The translations under genes were made by a program, and so were the position numbers. Shown piece by piece: positions 22,592 to 31,479 of a DNA stretch of 51,973 nucleotides. This DNA is from Candidatus Poribacteria bacterium (GTDB lineage: Bacteria; Poribacteria; WGA-4E; WGA-3G): positions 1 to 51,973 of the forward strand of contig JAAXHD010000231.1 in assembly GCA_012271015.1 (NCBI GenBank), read 5' to 3'. The notes beneath the pieces are model-generated. The model saw nothing but the letters and a program-made list of their open reading frames with translations, ran no database searches and was not told the DNA's origin. Numbering within the stretch: position 1 is the first letter of the stretch; each line of letters starts with the position of its first letter.

Positions 22592-22843
22592 CGGTCAGCA
22601 AGAGTAGCGATCAGCAATCGGCAGTCAGCGGTCAGAGGAATGGCTGTCAGCGATCGGCGGTCAGCGATCAGTGAAGAGGGTGGGGTGGCGTGAACGCACC
22701 TTCACCCCAACTACAGGGCTCTACTGACTGCTGAAAGGGGGCGCAGCCCCCGTGCTGACAGCGAAGCGTGCTGACAGCGAAGCGTGCTGACGGCTGACCC
22801 CTGATAACTTTTTCCTAAATGTATTACGTATGTATTGTAAATC
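22592..22843 (-). repeat. Right arm of a large inverted repeat
   Basis: Reverse-complement partner of 21084-21325, with an extra 16-bp unit (tandem AGCGAAGCGTGCTGAC). It contains the GGGGGCGCAGCCCCC hairpin and GATCAGC-type units. Confidence 0.85.
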
Positions 22844-23003
22844 GGCATCTCGGTGTGCTGAATATGCTTTCAGGGGTTGGGATCGGCAAAGTATACTATT
22901 TTCAAAGTCTATTTTGGTTTGGAATTCAGGAGCGTGTGTTTTTCCTGAGTCGATCCAAATTCTAACAAAATGGAAAGAACCCGTCCCCAAAGTGCCAGAA
23001 TTA

Positions 23004-23091
23004 GGTCTGGAAAGTATCCAAAGAAGGTCTGAATTGGGTCTGGCAAGTATCTAAAGAAGGTCTGGAAAGTCTTCAAAAGGGGTCTAAGACC
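23004..23091 (+). repeat. Phased GGTCTG repeats before the terminase genes
   Basis: GGTCTG or GGTCTA begins at 23004, 23026, 23037, 23059 and 23081. Three are 22-bp units of the form GGTCTGGAAAGTATCCAAAG, one is an 11-bp half unit, and the last is the near-palindrome GGTCTAAGACC touching the ATG. Spacings of 22, 11, 22 and 22 bp place every copy on the same DNA face. A site bound by the small terminase (pac or cos) or by a repressor of the structural operon is likely. Confidence 0.7.
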
Positions 23092-23709
23092 ATGTCTGAG
23101 TCCTATAGAACCGCTCCACTTGACGCGCCGATTATGGAGTGCCTTTCAAGCGGTGAAAAACGGAATCATGAAATTTATGAAGCCGTGGAAGGTTCGGTCT
23201 CCTCTATCAAGAAACGCCTTTCGGTACTCACAAAATATAAAAAAATTAGCAAGAAAGGGCGAGGGAGATATGCCTTACTGGAGCCGCCAATAGAGGTGCA
23301 GGATGCCCCGGCGGCACCTAAAAATTCGCGCGGAGAGTCTGAAAACACAGAAACAATTAACAAGATGTTAAATCTCTATGACAAGTTACTGGATACTGTT
23401 TCGGTTTCGATTGAAGGTGAGGACTGGAAGGGAATCGTAGAAAAAATTGAGACGATCAAAAGCCTTCGGTGGTTAGGTGCGACGGTTGACCAGTTGATGA
23501 AGCGGTGGTATCTGGTGCATCGGGGGTATGACACGAACACCCGTCAAGCTGTAGAGGATGCCAAGCACAAGACCGTGGAGCGCGAAAAGCAAGACCTTGA
23601 AAACGCGCCGCCTGCGGATCAGAGGACGGAGGTTGGACACTTCCATTCGGATCTGAAAACGGTGTGGGACGCGTTACCGGAATCAGAGAAAAAATCGAAA
23701 ACGGTGTGA
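23092..23709 (+). CDS. Putative terminase small subunit
   Basis: The 205-residue protein directly precedes the large terminase. Residues 10-60 look like a winged helix (IMECLSSGEKRNHEIYEAVE, then IKKRLSVLTKYKKISKKGRG). The middle is helical and could mediate oligomerisation. Small terminases recognise the packaging site with such N-terminal domains. The phased repeats immediately upstream support this, but there is no direct family match, so position is the main argument. The ATG has no strong ribosome site and lies within the last repeat. Confidence 0.55.
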   Translation: MSESYRTAPLDAPIMECLSSGEKRNHEIYEAVEGSVSSIKKRLSVLTKYKKISKKGRGRYALLEPPIEVQDAPAAPKNSRGESENTETINKMLNLYDKLLDTVSVSIEGEDWKGIVEKIETIKSLRWLGATVDQLMKRWYLVHRGYDTNTRQAVEDAKHKTVEREKQDLENAPPADQRTEVGHFHSDLKTVWDALPESEKKSKTV

Positions 23710-23712
23710 TGG

Positions 23713-25164
23713 ATGCAGAGAAAGCGTGTCATCAGCTGGGGTCAGAGCGAACTGCATTATTATCCCTACGGGGAGATGCTGAAACTCTTTACCTCGATGG
23801 AGACGAGTGTCAAGATAGCGGGCGGGACGTATGATGCTGGAAAAACGTATGGTCTCGTCGCTTACATGCACTTCTTAGCATTGAGGTATGAGGGTGCGCG
23901 TATGACGTTTGTGCATCGGAGTCTGAACCGTGTGTATCGGAACATCATCCCGACCTACGAGAAGTTTCTCGGTTATAAGCCGCCGAGTCGCGATGATAAT
24001 CCGAAAGGGTTGGAAGTCACGCGTTTTGGAGGCGAGCGTCCGGAGTTTTTCGAGTACGATAACGGCACTCGGATTTACATGAACGGGCTGGACAAGCCGC
24101 AGAACCTGTTATCCGATTTCTTTGATGCGGGATTTGTTAACCAAGCGGAGCTGTTACCTTTCGGTGCGTGGGATGAGTTAACAGCGCGTGTCAGTGAACG
24201 TGCCGGCAGAATGCCGATTGCCTATCTGGTCGGCGACTGTAATCCGAGTGTCCCTAATCACTGGATCCGCCAGCAAGCGAAGGAAGGGAAACTTGAGTTT
24301 TATCGAATGTCTTTCCTCGACAACCCTGAGATTATTGAGCAGGGTTCAGAGCGGCTGAAAGATTTCAAGATTGCGTTTGAGAATAATCCGAACAAGGAGT
24401 TGCTGAAAGAAATTGAGGATTTGTTCACGCCGAGCGGCTTACGACGGGTCGAGAAACTCAAGAATCTGGAGGGGTTAAGATTTAAGCGGGGGTTTCTCGG
24501 CGTGTGGGCATCGGGGGAAGGGTTAGTGTTTGAAGAGTTTGAACCCGAAACGCACATTGTGGATACAACGATCATGCCGAACTGGAAACGGTATCTGAGT
24601 GTTGACTGGGGGTTTCGGAATCCGGCGAGTGTGATTTGGTGGGCACTGAGTCCTGACGATCGGCTTTATGCCTATAAGGAGATTTACAAGCCGGGGTTAA
24701 CAAAACCCGACTTGATACGGCTCATCAAAAAGAACTGTGATCCTCGTTATGATCGGATCCAGCATGCCGCGGTAGACAGTGCCGACCAAGACGGTGTAGA
24801 GCAACTCCGACGTGCAGGTTTCCGAGTGAACGAACCGAAAAAGGACCGCGTCGCGCAAATCGATGCGGTCAAGGAGCGGCTCAAGAAAGACCCCAGCGGT
24901 GAACCTGCTATTTTTTTCTTACGCGATCGGCTGGTGCATCCGCCAGATGAAGACCTGAAAGACGATTACCGTCCTGTTGAGGTCACAGATGAGTTTTTGA
25001 GTTTGAGTTATGCCGAGAAGCTCAAAGGCACGCGAAGAGACGATGAGGATGTTGTCGGCGACAATCACGGGATAGATGGCACGAGTTATCTGGTACAGAG
25101 TTTAAAGGGGCAACGGGGTATCGGGAGCGGACGGGTTATCCACGGCAGTGTGAAGATGAGGTAA
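23713..25164 (+). CDS. Phage terminase large subunit
   Basis: The 483-residue packaging motor and nuclease. The ATPase has an atypical Walker A, GGTYDAGKT, near residues 38-46 and a downstream FVNQAELLPF region consistent with Walker B/coupling. The C-terminal RNase H-like nuclease shows LSVDWGF near 296, AAVDSAD near 352 and VGDNHGIDG near 447, supplying the metal-binding Asp residues. Length matches the family. The ATG lies 3 bp after the previous stop. It is followed by a 270-bp repeat block, then the portal gene. Confidence 0.9.
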   Translation: MQRKRVISWGQSELHYYPYGEMLKLFTSMETSVKIAGGTYDAGKTYGLVAYMHFLALRYEGARMTFVHRSLNRVYRNIIPTYEKFLGYKPPSRDDNPKGLEVTRFGGERPEFFEYDNGTRIYMNGLDKPQNLLSDFFDAGFVNQAELLPFGAWDELTARVSERAGRMPIAYLVGDCNPSVPNHWIRQQAKEGKLEFYRMSFLDNPEIIEQGSERLKDFKIAFENNPNKELLKEIEDLFTPSGLRRVEKLKNLEGLRFKRGFLGVWASGEGLVFEEFEPETHIVDTTIMPNWKRYLSVDWGFRNPASVIWWALSPDDRLYAYKEIYKPGLTKPDLIRLIKKNCDPRYDRIQHAAVDSADQDGVEQLRRAGFRVNEPKKDRVAQIDAVKERLKKDPSGEPAIFFLRDRLVHPPDEDLKDDYRPVEVTDEFLSLSYAEKLKGTRRDDEDVVGDNHGIDGTSYLVQSLKGQRGIGSGRVIHGSVKMR

Positions 25165-25430
25165 TTAGCGATCAGTTGTCAGCAGTCAGCGGGAATAGCC
25201 GTCAGCAAGGATAGGGGTCAGCGATCGGCTGTCAACGGTCAGTGAAGAGTCACTCGTTTAGGAAAACCCTTTTACCGATACCTGAAAGCGAAGCGTGCTG
25301 ATACCTGACAACTGAAAGGGGGCGCAGCCCCCGTGCTGACAGCGAAGCGTGCTGACAGCGAAGCGTGCTGATGGCTGAAAGTGAGCGAAGCGAACGCCCT
25401 GACAGCCGACCGCTGACAGCCGATCGCCAC
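25165..25430. repeat. Intergenic GATCAGC-type repeat block
   Basis: An array of degenerate GATCAGC/GTCAGC units followed by an AGTGAAGAG spacer, a GGGGGCGCAGCCCCC hairpin and tandem AGCGAAGCGTGCTGAC units. The block ends 7 bp before the portal ATG and seems to have replaced its ribosome site. Confidence 0.8.
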
Positions 25431-25436
25431 AAAAAC

Positions 25437-26819
25437 ATGAATCTACAACGAACCCTTCAACGCGTTAGCAAGCGACTCTTTGGTAGACCCCCTCCGCGTT
25501 CCCGTAACACCCGGGCGCTGACGGGGGGTCGTGTCTCGATGCAGGATCCGCACCGGCAGCACACGATGTATCATGTGGCACCCCCGGAGCGGTCGCGAAG
25601 TGTCTGGCAACTGAAAAACTGGACGGAAGAGGAATTGCTCCATCTGTCAGTGGATCAGTTCATGAAGATCGTGACGAGCATCAGTCCTGAGGTAAAAAAA
25701 GCATATGAGGATTTCCTGCGCAACGCCAATGAATCTTGGGGCTACCAAGTGAAGCCGAAAGGTGCGACCCCGATTATCGACGATTTCTTTTCGAGACTTG
25801 CGGAAAAACACCACGACCCGGACGTGTTGATTGATAGAGTCTTTGCTGGCATCTACAAAGGCGGTGCTCTCTTTTGGGAGTTGGAACTCAACGAAACCGC
25901 GGACATGGCGATGGACATCGCGGTGATGGATCCGTATGTCGCGCGTTTCAACCGCATGGGAAACGATTGGCTTTTGGGTCAATGGCAGAACGGGAAATGG
26001 GTATCGCTGCAGGACGATCCGACGGTGATGTATGTGCCGTTCAATGCGGGGCCGAACGAACCCTTCGGCAAATCTATGTTGGAATCGGCACCGTTGGATG
26101 TGATCCGGATGCTGGGTGTGATGAACGACTTCCGGAGGGTGCTGGAATCGCAGGGCTGGGCGCGTTCAGATTTCACTGTAGATACTGAGAAACTTAAGGA
26201 TTTCATGCCTCCCGAGATCATGGGGGATGTGGACGCGGAAGACGCGTTCATCCAAGAGTTTCTGAGTGGTATCAATGAGAAGTACTCGACGCTGAAGCCG
26301 AATGAAGGGTATGGGCACTTGGACATCGTGACGGTGAATATGCCGAAGGGCGGTCAGATGCAGACCTCGTTCTTCGGGCTCGTCGATGGACTGATGCGGT
26401 TATACGATAGGCGGGTCGGACGAGCAACGGGTTCAACGCCGATCAAGCAGCACTCTAATGAGAACGTCGCGGAGACACATGCCGTGGAGCAGCGCAAGGA
26501 TTATCGGATCAACATATCGAGTATCCAGTCGACTGTAGCGGGTGTTTTTTCAACGCTGCTTGGGTATGTGTTACGAGCGGAGGGACGGCAGGGGCAGGTG
26601 ATGTTCTATTTCGAGAACACACCGGATCCGCAGGATGTCAAGGACATGGCGGAGGCAGAGGGTGTCGAGATTGACAACCTCAAAAAACTGAGAGAGTTAC
26701 AAGACATGGACGGCATCGAGGCAAACGTTTACCAGGATGCCGTCAACACATACACGGCGAAGCAGAAAAAACATTCGGCGGGAATCCGGGTTTACGGTGG
26801 AAGGGTTCATCAGCGGTGA
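25437..26819 (+). CDS. Phage portal protein
   Basis: About 460 residues from ATG 25437; the open frame extends upstream only through repeat DNA, so that start is rejected. The sequence fits portal proteins of the DUF935/gp6-like type. It has KGGALFWELELNE near residue 140, AVMDPYVARFNRMG, VMYVPFNAGPNEPFGKSML near 205, and helical segments around DFRRVLESQGWARS. Portal dodecamers form the DNA entry vertex. Gene order (terminase, portal, protease) supports it. No clear ribosome site precedes the ATG, probably because of the upstream repeat. Confidence 0.82.
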   Translation: MNLQRTLQRVSKRLFGRPPPRSRNTRALTGGRVSMQDPHRQHTMYHVAPPERSRSVWQLKNWTEEELLHLSVDQFMKIVTSISPEVKKAYEDFLRNANESWGYQVKPKGATPIIDDFFSRLAEKHHDPDVLIDRVFAGIYKGGALFWELELNETADMAMDIAVMDPYVARFNRMGNDWLLGQWQNGKWVSLQDDPTVMYVPFNAGPNEPFGKSMLESAPLDVIRMLGVMNDFRRVLESQGWARSDFTVDTEKLKDFMPPEIMGDVDAEDAFIQEFLSGINEKYSTLKPNEGYGHLDIVTVNMPKGGQMQTSFFGLVDGLMRLYDRRVGRATGSTPIKQHSNENVAETHAVEQRKDYRINISSIQSTVAGVFSTLLGYVLRAEGRQGQVMFYFENTPDPQDVKDMAEAEGVEIDNLKKLRELQDMDGIEANVYQDAVNTYTAKQKKHSAGIRVYGGRVHQR

Positions 26820-26837
26820 GTTGAAGGAGGATCAATT

Positions 26838-28148
26838 GTGGAAGACATACGACTTTTGCCGGTCACGATTGGGACGCGTGCGATGCACGCCGACCTACCG
26901 GAAGAGGACGACGATAAGTACTGGGTTCGGATCACAGCAAGCAATGCGGAATTGGATCATCACAACTCCATCATGGATCCGAAGACGACCTTGAAAAACT
27001 TTGAGAAGGATGCGAAAGCGGAGCCGGGCGTGGCGTTGAAGGACCATCACGCGTGGCGGTCTTTCGGGTATGGACGCTCGGCAGATGCGATGCTGACGGC
27101 TGCAAACGAGTTGCTGATCGATTTCTTTATTCTCAAAGACATGGAATATGACGGAGGCAGTCGTGAGTTCCGAAGTTCTGAGAAGTTGATTCGTGCGATA
27201 GAACACGGTCTTATCAATCAGGTATCTATTGGGTTTTATGGTGCCCGTGAGATTTGTAATTTGTGTAATTTGCCTATCCGGCGGTATTCCTATTGGGAGT
27301 GGGAGCCGGAACGTGAGGGGCAGTGCACCCACAAGATGGGGAAGCAGTACGAAAACAAAAACGGCAAACTGGAGACGGCGACGTATACCGTCTATGATGC
27401 CCGGCTCAAGGAGGTCTCGCTTGTTGAGTTTGGGTCTAACCGAAACACTGCGATCGAGAAGAAACGCTACCTCTCCGACCTGTCGGCGGGCGAGGTAGCC
27501 GAAGTACGCAGTTTCATGGAGGAACTCCTAATGACAGATCAAGAGTGGATTGAGAAGTTGCGCGATGCGTTGAAGGTCCCGACACTGAAATCTACGGATG
27601 AACCCGATGCGGTTGTGCAGGCATTGGAAACCGAGGTAGCGACTCTTCGCACCACGGTTTCAACCCAGAAAGACGAGATCGCCGATCTTACTGCAGCGTC
27701 GCAGGCTGTGGACACGGAGAGTCAGGCATGGGTCACGAAGATGCGTGATGCTTTCGGTCTCAAGGATGTGCGCTCGACAGATGAGCCGGATGCGGTCTTA
27801 GAGAAAGCGAAGGATGAAGTCACGGGTCTCCGTGAGGACGTTGAAACCCAGAAAGACGAGATCGCCGACCTGCAGGCGGATGCCGAGGACGGCAAGGCGT
27901 ATCGTGAAGCCCGGGTTGATGAAGCGATCAAGCAGGGCATCCGTGCGTATGGTGACGACTTCGACGAAGAATACCATCGCGAGTATTACGGCGACATGCC
28001 GCTGGAGAAACTCGAAGCGCATATCGCCCAGAACAAGAAGAAGGGGGATACGGCGTTACCGGCAGGCAGATCAACGCGTGATGACCATGAACCGCCCCCG
28101 GAGCGAAATAAACGGACACCGCGTCAACGGAAACGGAGATGGCGGTAA
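26838..28148 (+). CDS. Prohead protease with C-terminal scaffold domain
   Basis: Starts at GTG 26838 with GGAGG at ideal spacing; 436 residues. The N-terminal half fits HK97-type (S78) prohead proteases: WVRITASNAELDHHNSIMDP, the catalytic His in KDHHAWR near 69 and the Ser in INQVSIGF near 128. A Cys-X2-Cys...Cys-X-His insert (ICNLCN near 139, then GQCTH) could bind zinc. From about residue 230 the protein becomes a scaffold-like coiled coil with two repeats of about 53 residues (EWIEKLRDALKVP and AWVTKMRDAFGLK, each followed by STDEPDAV and TQKDEIADL). The C-terminus is basic. An internal start at 27531 could make the scaffold alone. Confidence 0.82.
   Translation: MEDIRLLPVTIGTRAMHADLPEEDDDKYWVRITASNAELDHHNSIMDPKTTLKNFEKDAKAEPGVALKDHHAWRSFGYGRSADAMLTAANELLIDFFILKDMEYDGGSREFRSSEKLIRAIEHGLINQVSIGFYGAREICNLCNLPIRRYSYWEWEPEREGQCTHKMGKQYENKNGKLETATYTVYDARLKEVSLVEFGSNRNTAIEKKRYLSDLSAGEVAEVRSFMEELLMTDQEWIEKLRDALKVPTLKSTDEPDAVVQALETEVATLRTTVSTQKDEIADLTAASQAVDTESQAWVTKMRDAFGLKDVRSTDEPDAVLEKAKDEVTGLREDVETQKDEIADLQADAEDGKAYREARVDEAIKQGIRAYGDDFDEEYHREYYGDMPLEKLEAHIAQNKKKGDTALPAGRSTRDDHEPPPERNKRTPRQRKRRWR
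27531..28148 (+). CDS. Nested scaffold protein from an internal start (predicted)
   Basis: An in-frame ATG at 27531 has a perfect GGAGG 8 nt upstream (27518-27522), inside the protease gene and at the boundary between the protease and coiled-coil parts. The 205-residue product (MTDQEWIEKLRDALK...) would be the scaffold alone. Lambda C/Nu3 sets the precedent for a scaffold nested in a protease gene. It is not verified here. Confidence 0.5.
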   Translation: MTDQEWIEKLRDALKVPTLKSTDEPDAVVQALETEVATLRTTVSTQKDEIADLTAASQAVDTESQAWVTKMRDAFGLKDVRSTDEPDAVLEKAKDEVTGLREDVETQKDEIADLQADAEDGKAYREARVDEAIKQGIRAYGDDFDEEYHREYYGDMPLEKLEAHIAQNKKKGDTALPAGRSTRDDHEPPPERNKRTPRQRKRRWR

Positions 28149-28149
28149 T

Positions 28150-28335
28150 TATAACAGTCAGCAGTCAGCAAGAATAGCGGTCAGCGATCGGCGGTCAGCA
28201 GTCAGTGAAGAGGCACTCGTTTAAGAAAACCCTCTTTACCGATACCTGACAACTGAAAGGGGGCGCAGCCCCCGTGCTGAAAGCGAAGCGTGCTGATCGC
28301 TGATGGCTGAAAGTGAACGCCCCGATAGCGAATAA
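28150..28335. repeat. Intergenic GATCAGC-type repeat block
   Basis: The same composite as at 25165-25430: GGTCAGC/GATCGGC units, an AGTGAAGAGGCACTCG spacer, a GGGGGCGCAGCCCCC hairpin and AGCGAAGCGTGCTGA. It fills the gap between the protease and decoration genes. Confidence 0.8.
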
Positions 28336-28350
28336 AAGGAGGAATGAGAA

Positions 28351-28884
28351 ATGGCTTTAAAAGAACACCCATTTGTGGTGACGACGAGTCTCCCGCATGA
28401 TAAGGCGACCATCCACTATGACGTAACGCAGAAGAACCGTAGCGCGGCAGTCGGGAAGGTCTATCGTATCAATGCCGAAGGCAAGGCGGAGTTACCCGCG
28501 AATGGCGAGGCATTCGATGGCGTGATTATCGCTGTTGACGCTACACAGATCACCGCGGCGTACCTGTTTGGGGGGCTGCGTGTCCCGATTGCCAACGGTG
28601 CGACGGTTGCACGCGGCGATAAACTTGTCGCTGGGCTTGGACCGAGCAATGCGAAAGGGTATGTGAAAGCCGTGAGTGCGCCTGCGGCTTTACCTGCCGA
28701 CCTTGCCGATATATCTGGCTCGGATGTTGGCGACGCTGCGGGGATCGCAACGGCTGACAATGCAGAACGCGGCCAGATCAACAGCGTTTCCGCAACCGTG
28801 AGTGACGTAGTTGACGCGCTGAAGGGCAAAGGCTCGGTGCTGGACTTTGACACAACGCATGCCCTTCTCGCGTTTGGGGGGTAG
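28351..28884 (+). CDS. Head decoration-like protein
   Basis: The 177-residue protein starts MALKEHPFVVTTSLPHDKAT after GGAGGAA. It has a beta-rich, Gly/Ala-rich sequence (GEAFDGVIIAVDATQITAAY, then LRVPIANGATVARGDKLVAG), similar to DUF2190-type capsid decoration or stabilisation proteins. It sits between the protease and the major capsid protein, the usual place for head decoration genes. It would bind the outside of the expanded capsid. Repeat blocks flank it on both sides. Confidence 0.7.
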   Translation: MALKEHPFVVTTSLPHDKATIHYDVTQKNRSAAVGKVYRINAEGKAELPANGEAFDGVIIAVDATQITAAYLFGGLRVPIANGATVARGDKLVAGLGPSNAKGYVKAVSAPAALPADLADISGSDVGDAAGIATADNAERGQINSVSATVSDVVDALKGKGSVLDFDTTHALLAFGG

Positions 28885-29205
28885 GAATTAACGGTCAGGC
28901 AAGAATAGCGATCAGGTATCAGCGGTCAGCGGTCAGTTGTCAGCGGTCAGGCAAGAATAGCGATCAGCGGTCAGGCGGGTTTCTCCGAAACCCTTTCAGC
29001 CATCGGTAAAGAGGCAGTCGTTTAAGAAAACCCTTTTTACCGATACCTGAAAGCGAAGCGTGCTGACGGCTGAAAGCGAAGCGTGCTGACTGCTGACAAC
29101 TGAAAGGGGGCGCAGCCCCCGTGCTGAAAGCGAAGCGTGCTGACCGCCATTCTTCTGATGGCTATTCCCGCTGATACCTGAAAACTGAAAGCCGACAATT
29201 GTAAA
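28885..29205. repeat. Intergenic GATCAGC-type repeat block
   Basis: The longest block (about 320 bp) in the structural operon. It has the usual units, two near-copies of CAGGCAAGAATAGCGATCAG, the GGGGGCGCAGCCCCC hairpin and AGCGAAGCGTGCTGA units, ending just before the GGAG of the capsid gene. Confidence 0.8.
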
Positions 29206-29218
29206 AAAGGAGAGAAAA

Positions 29219-30583
29219 ATGCCTTTAATGACGACACGAGAAATCGTAGAAAGATATGGGAATGCGTCGCAGCGTGCTGGGCTTGTTGAGCAGGCGGCGG
29301 ATGCGGGCATGCCGTTTTCTGCGTATCTCGATTCTCAATATGACCCAGAGAAAGACGGTGAGTTAGGAGCGGATGCGGAACGGCGTTCGGGGTTTGAAGT
29401 GGTGCTTGACGATTTGGAGATGACCACAGAATGTAACCCTGCGGCGGGGATCTGGCCGACTCGGTGTGAGGCAGTGATCGGGGATCCTGCCAAAGAGTTG
29501 GCGCTCAAAGAGTTGTGTCTGAATGCGTATCGGAGTACGGTGTATCGACCGCAGATCGAAGCCGCGGCGCGAAAAGCCGAAAGACGTGCGCGTTGGGAGC
29601 GTGCCGGCACGTTCCAAGACGTGCATGATACGCCCCCGGGTTCCACGATCACCCCTTACTATGATGCGATGGCGCATTGGGATGAGGACGTAGAGGTCGA
29701 CATCGCCCTTGAGGAACTCACGACGCGGATGGCGGAGACGAGTAAGAAAGACTACCGTGCCACGATCCTTGAGTATGAAAAAGATGCGTTTCGTGAGGAA
29801 CAGCGGACACCTGGGGCGGATCCTCCGATGGCGACCTTCGACACCTCTGAACGCCCGATCCAGCCGAAAAAGCGGATGTTAGCGATCCCGTTCACGTATG
29901 AGCATTTGCGGGAAGTCGAGTTCATTGACAAAGCGATGGAACACGTTGAGGAGATCGGTGTCCAGCGGATCATGGCGAAAGTGGATGAAGGGCTTGAGAC
30001 GATGTTTCACGGTGCGGGTGGCGACGACCTCGGGGGTACGATCCTTCGGCTTCAGAGTTTAGACTCCGAGGCAACAGACAGCATGACCCCGAAAGCGTGG
30101 CTTGCGCTCCAGAAAAAGTTCAAACGTTCGTATCTGCTGACCTCTGCGATCGGTACGGATGAAGATGTTACGGATCTCCAGTTAGCGAAAGTCGCCGGGA
30201 CGAATGTGATGTTAGTGAACATGAACGAGCGTCCGAATGCGGTCATGAGCGGTTGGGGTGGCACCTTCTCTGTGATGAACCAGTTGTCTCAAGGCACTCG
30301 GGTAGGGTGGCATGACTACTGTGAGAACCGGATTCAGGCGGGCAGTGGCAACAGTGCGACGAAGTACAATGCGTTTGTTGTGTATGACAAGCGGAAAGCG
30401 GTCGAGTATGTGTCTCAAATGAACACGGACATCATCGAGACGACGCGGGATATGCTCAAGCAGGTCGAGTACATCGTCTGCTCCGAGATCTGGGGCTGGA
30501 TTTCCTATCAGCCGAAGAAAGCGATCTACATCGTCGTGATGGGGAATCCGAACGCGAACGCGAATCTCAAGGTTGTGGAGTAG
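29219..30583 (+). CDS. Major capsid protein
   Basis: The 454-residue product starts after GGAG and is predicted to be the HK97-fold major capsid protein from gene order and length. Supporting features are a helical N-terminal part, IQPKKRMLAIPFTYEHLREV near residue 217, a P-domain-like long helix (MEHVEEIGVQRIMAKVDEGL) and a C-terminal beta-rich part (GNSATKYNAFVVYDKRKAVE, then KKAIYIVVMGNPNA). No sequence signature alone proves it. It lies between the decoration protein and connector genes. Processing by the upstream protease is possible. Confidence 0.72.
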   Translation: MPLMTTREIVERYGNASQRAGLVEQAADAGMPFSAYLDSQYDPEKDGELGADAERRSGFEVVLDDLEMTTECNPAAGIWPTRCEAVIGDPAKELALKELCLNAYRSTVYRPQIEAAARKAERRARWERAGTFQDVHDTPPGSTITPYYDAMAHWDEDVEVDIALEELTTRMAETSKKDYRATILEYEKDAFREEQRTPGADPPMATFDTSERPIQPKKRMLAIPFTYEHLREVEFIDKAMEHVEEIGVQRIMAKVDEGLETMFHGAGGDDLGGTILRLQSLDSEATDSMTPKAWLALQKKFKRSYLLTSAIGTDEDVTDLQLAKVAGTNVMLVNMNERPNAVMSGWGGTFSVMNQLSQGTRVGWHDYCENRIQAGSGNSATKYNAFVVYDKRKAVEYVSQMNTDIIETTRDMLKQVEYIVCSEIWGWISYQPKKAIYIVVMGNPNANANLKVVE

Positions 30584-30592
30584 GACGTACAA

Positions 30593-31099
30593 ATGCCAGC
30601 GACGCTACTCACTTCAACCCATTACGATGCGGTGCGAGGGTTGATTGCGCCGGATGTCACTGCGGTGCATCTCTCAGATGCCTATCTATCGCAGCAGCCC
30701 TTTGCTCCGGATGCTGAGCGTGAAGTTCGCAAACGTCTGTCGGCTGTGGGCATTGATGTGGACACGCTGACAGGTGATGCTCGCGACGATGCGCTTTTAG
30801 CGATGATGCATCAGTGTGCCTCGGCGTTGTGTTTGACGGCACCGCAGATGATTCGGCAGACGCAACTTCAGGTTGTCACGGAAGTGCAGTCCATCGACTG
30901 GAAAGAGAAGCAGGCATTCCATTTGACGAAGGTTCAAGAGAAGGTCGTTGACATCGTGGAGAGCGGTGCGACATCCGATGGTGCTTCAAGCAAAGGGACG
31001 CGTCGGAAACTCCCGTTTGCTGCTGTAGGTACGGAGCGTCGGGAGGTCGGAGCGCCTACGTATCCGGTGCCTCGGCGGGTGATTCCCTATAACGATTAG
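30593..31099 (+). CDS. Head-tail connector (adaptor) protein
   Basis: The 168-residue product begins 9 bp after the capsid stop. The N-terminal 110 residues are helical (AYLSQQPFAPDAEREVRKRL, then ALLAMMHQCASALCLTAPQM) as in gp6/gp15-type adaptors that bind the portal. The C-terminus is basic and Pro-rich. Position after the capsid gene and before a small beta-rich closure-like protein supports the role. Confidence 0.6.
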   Translation: MPATLLTSTHYDAVRGLIAPDVTAVHLSDAYLSQQPFAPDAEREVRKRLSAVGIDVDTLTGDARDDALLAMMHQCASALCLTAPQMIRQTQLQVVTEVQSIDWKEKQAFHLTKVQEKVVDIVESGATSDGASSKGTRRKLPFAAVGTERREVGAPTYPVPRRVIPYND

Positions 31100-31103
31100 A
31101 TGC

Positions 31104-31126
31104 GGGCGAGGGACCCTCGCCCCTAC
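31104..31126 (-). repeat. REP element with GTAG foot
   Basis: GGGCGAGGG and CCCTCGCCC form a stem followed by CTAC (GTAG on the minus strand). It lies in the gap between two connector genes, 12 bp before the next start. Confidence 0.55.
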
Positions 31127-31137
31127 GGGGGGTACGG

Positions 31138-31479
31138 ATGCGTTTTCGGATTCCGCCGGAAAATAAGGAAACGGTGACAGTGATACGTCGATCGGCTTTA
31201 GAACGTGATGGCGAGGCGACGGTTGCTGCAGATGTGGTCTGCAGGATAGTACCGCCGCCGGATTCCGTGAATGCGCGTCGGGATTCTGTTGAACTGAATT
31301 CGGGTGTTCCGATAGAAGAGTCGCACTGGACGGCACTGCTGGAGGTGCCGAACCTATCTATTAAGAAAGGCGATTTTGTCAAGCGTGCGGATGACTCGGA
31401 ATTGCGGATTGTGGGTGTGCTGACGATGACAGGTAGCCATGTCATGCAGCTGCAACTTTTACATCGAGGAGTTTTATAG
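31138..31479 (+). CDS. Head closure/head-tail joining protein
   Basis: The 113-residue beta-rich protein (PENKETVTVIRRSALERDGE, then EVPNLSIKKGDFVKRADDSE) has the size and place of head-closure proteins (SPP1 gp16/HK97 gp7-like), which seal the portal after packaging. A G-run from the preceding REP element may act as its ribosome site. Assignment is mainly positional. Confidence 0.5.
   Translation: MRFRIPPENKETVTVIRRSALERDGEATVAADVVCRIVPPPDSVNARRDSVELNSGVPIEESHWTALLEVPNLSIKKGDFVKRADDSELRIVGVLTMTGSHVMQLQLLHRGVL

Noticed and set aside
25165..25430. Repeat arrays as a possible CRISPR
   Set aside because: Units are short, degenerate and variably spaced, with no unique spacers and no cas genes.
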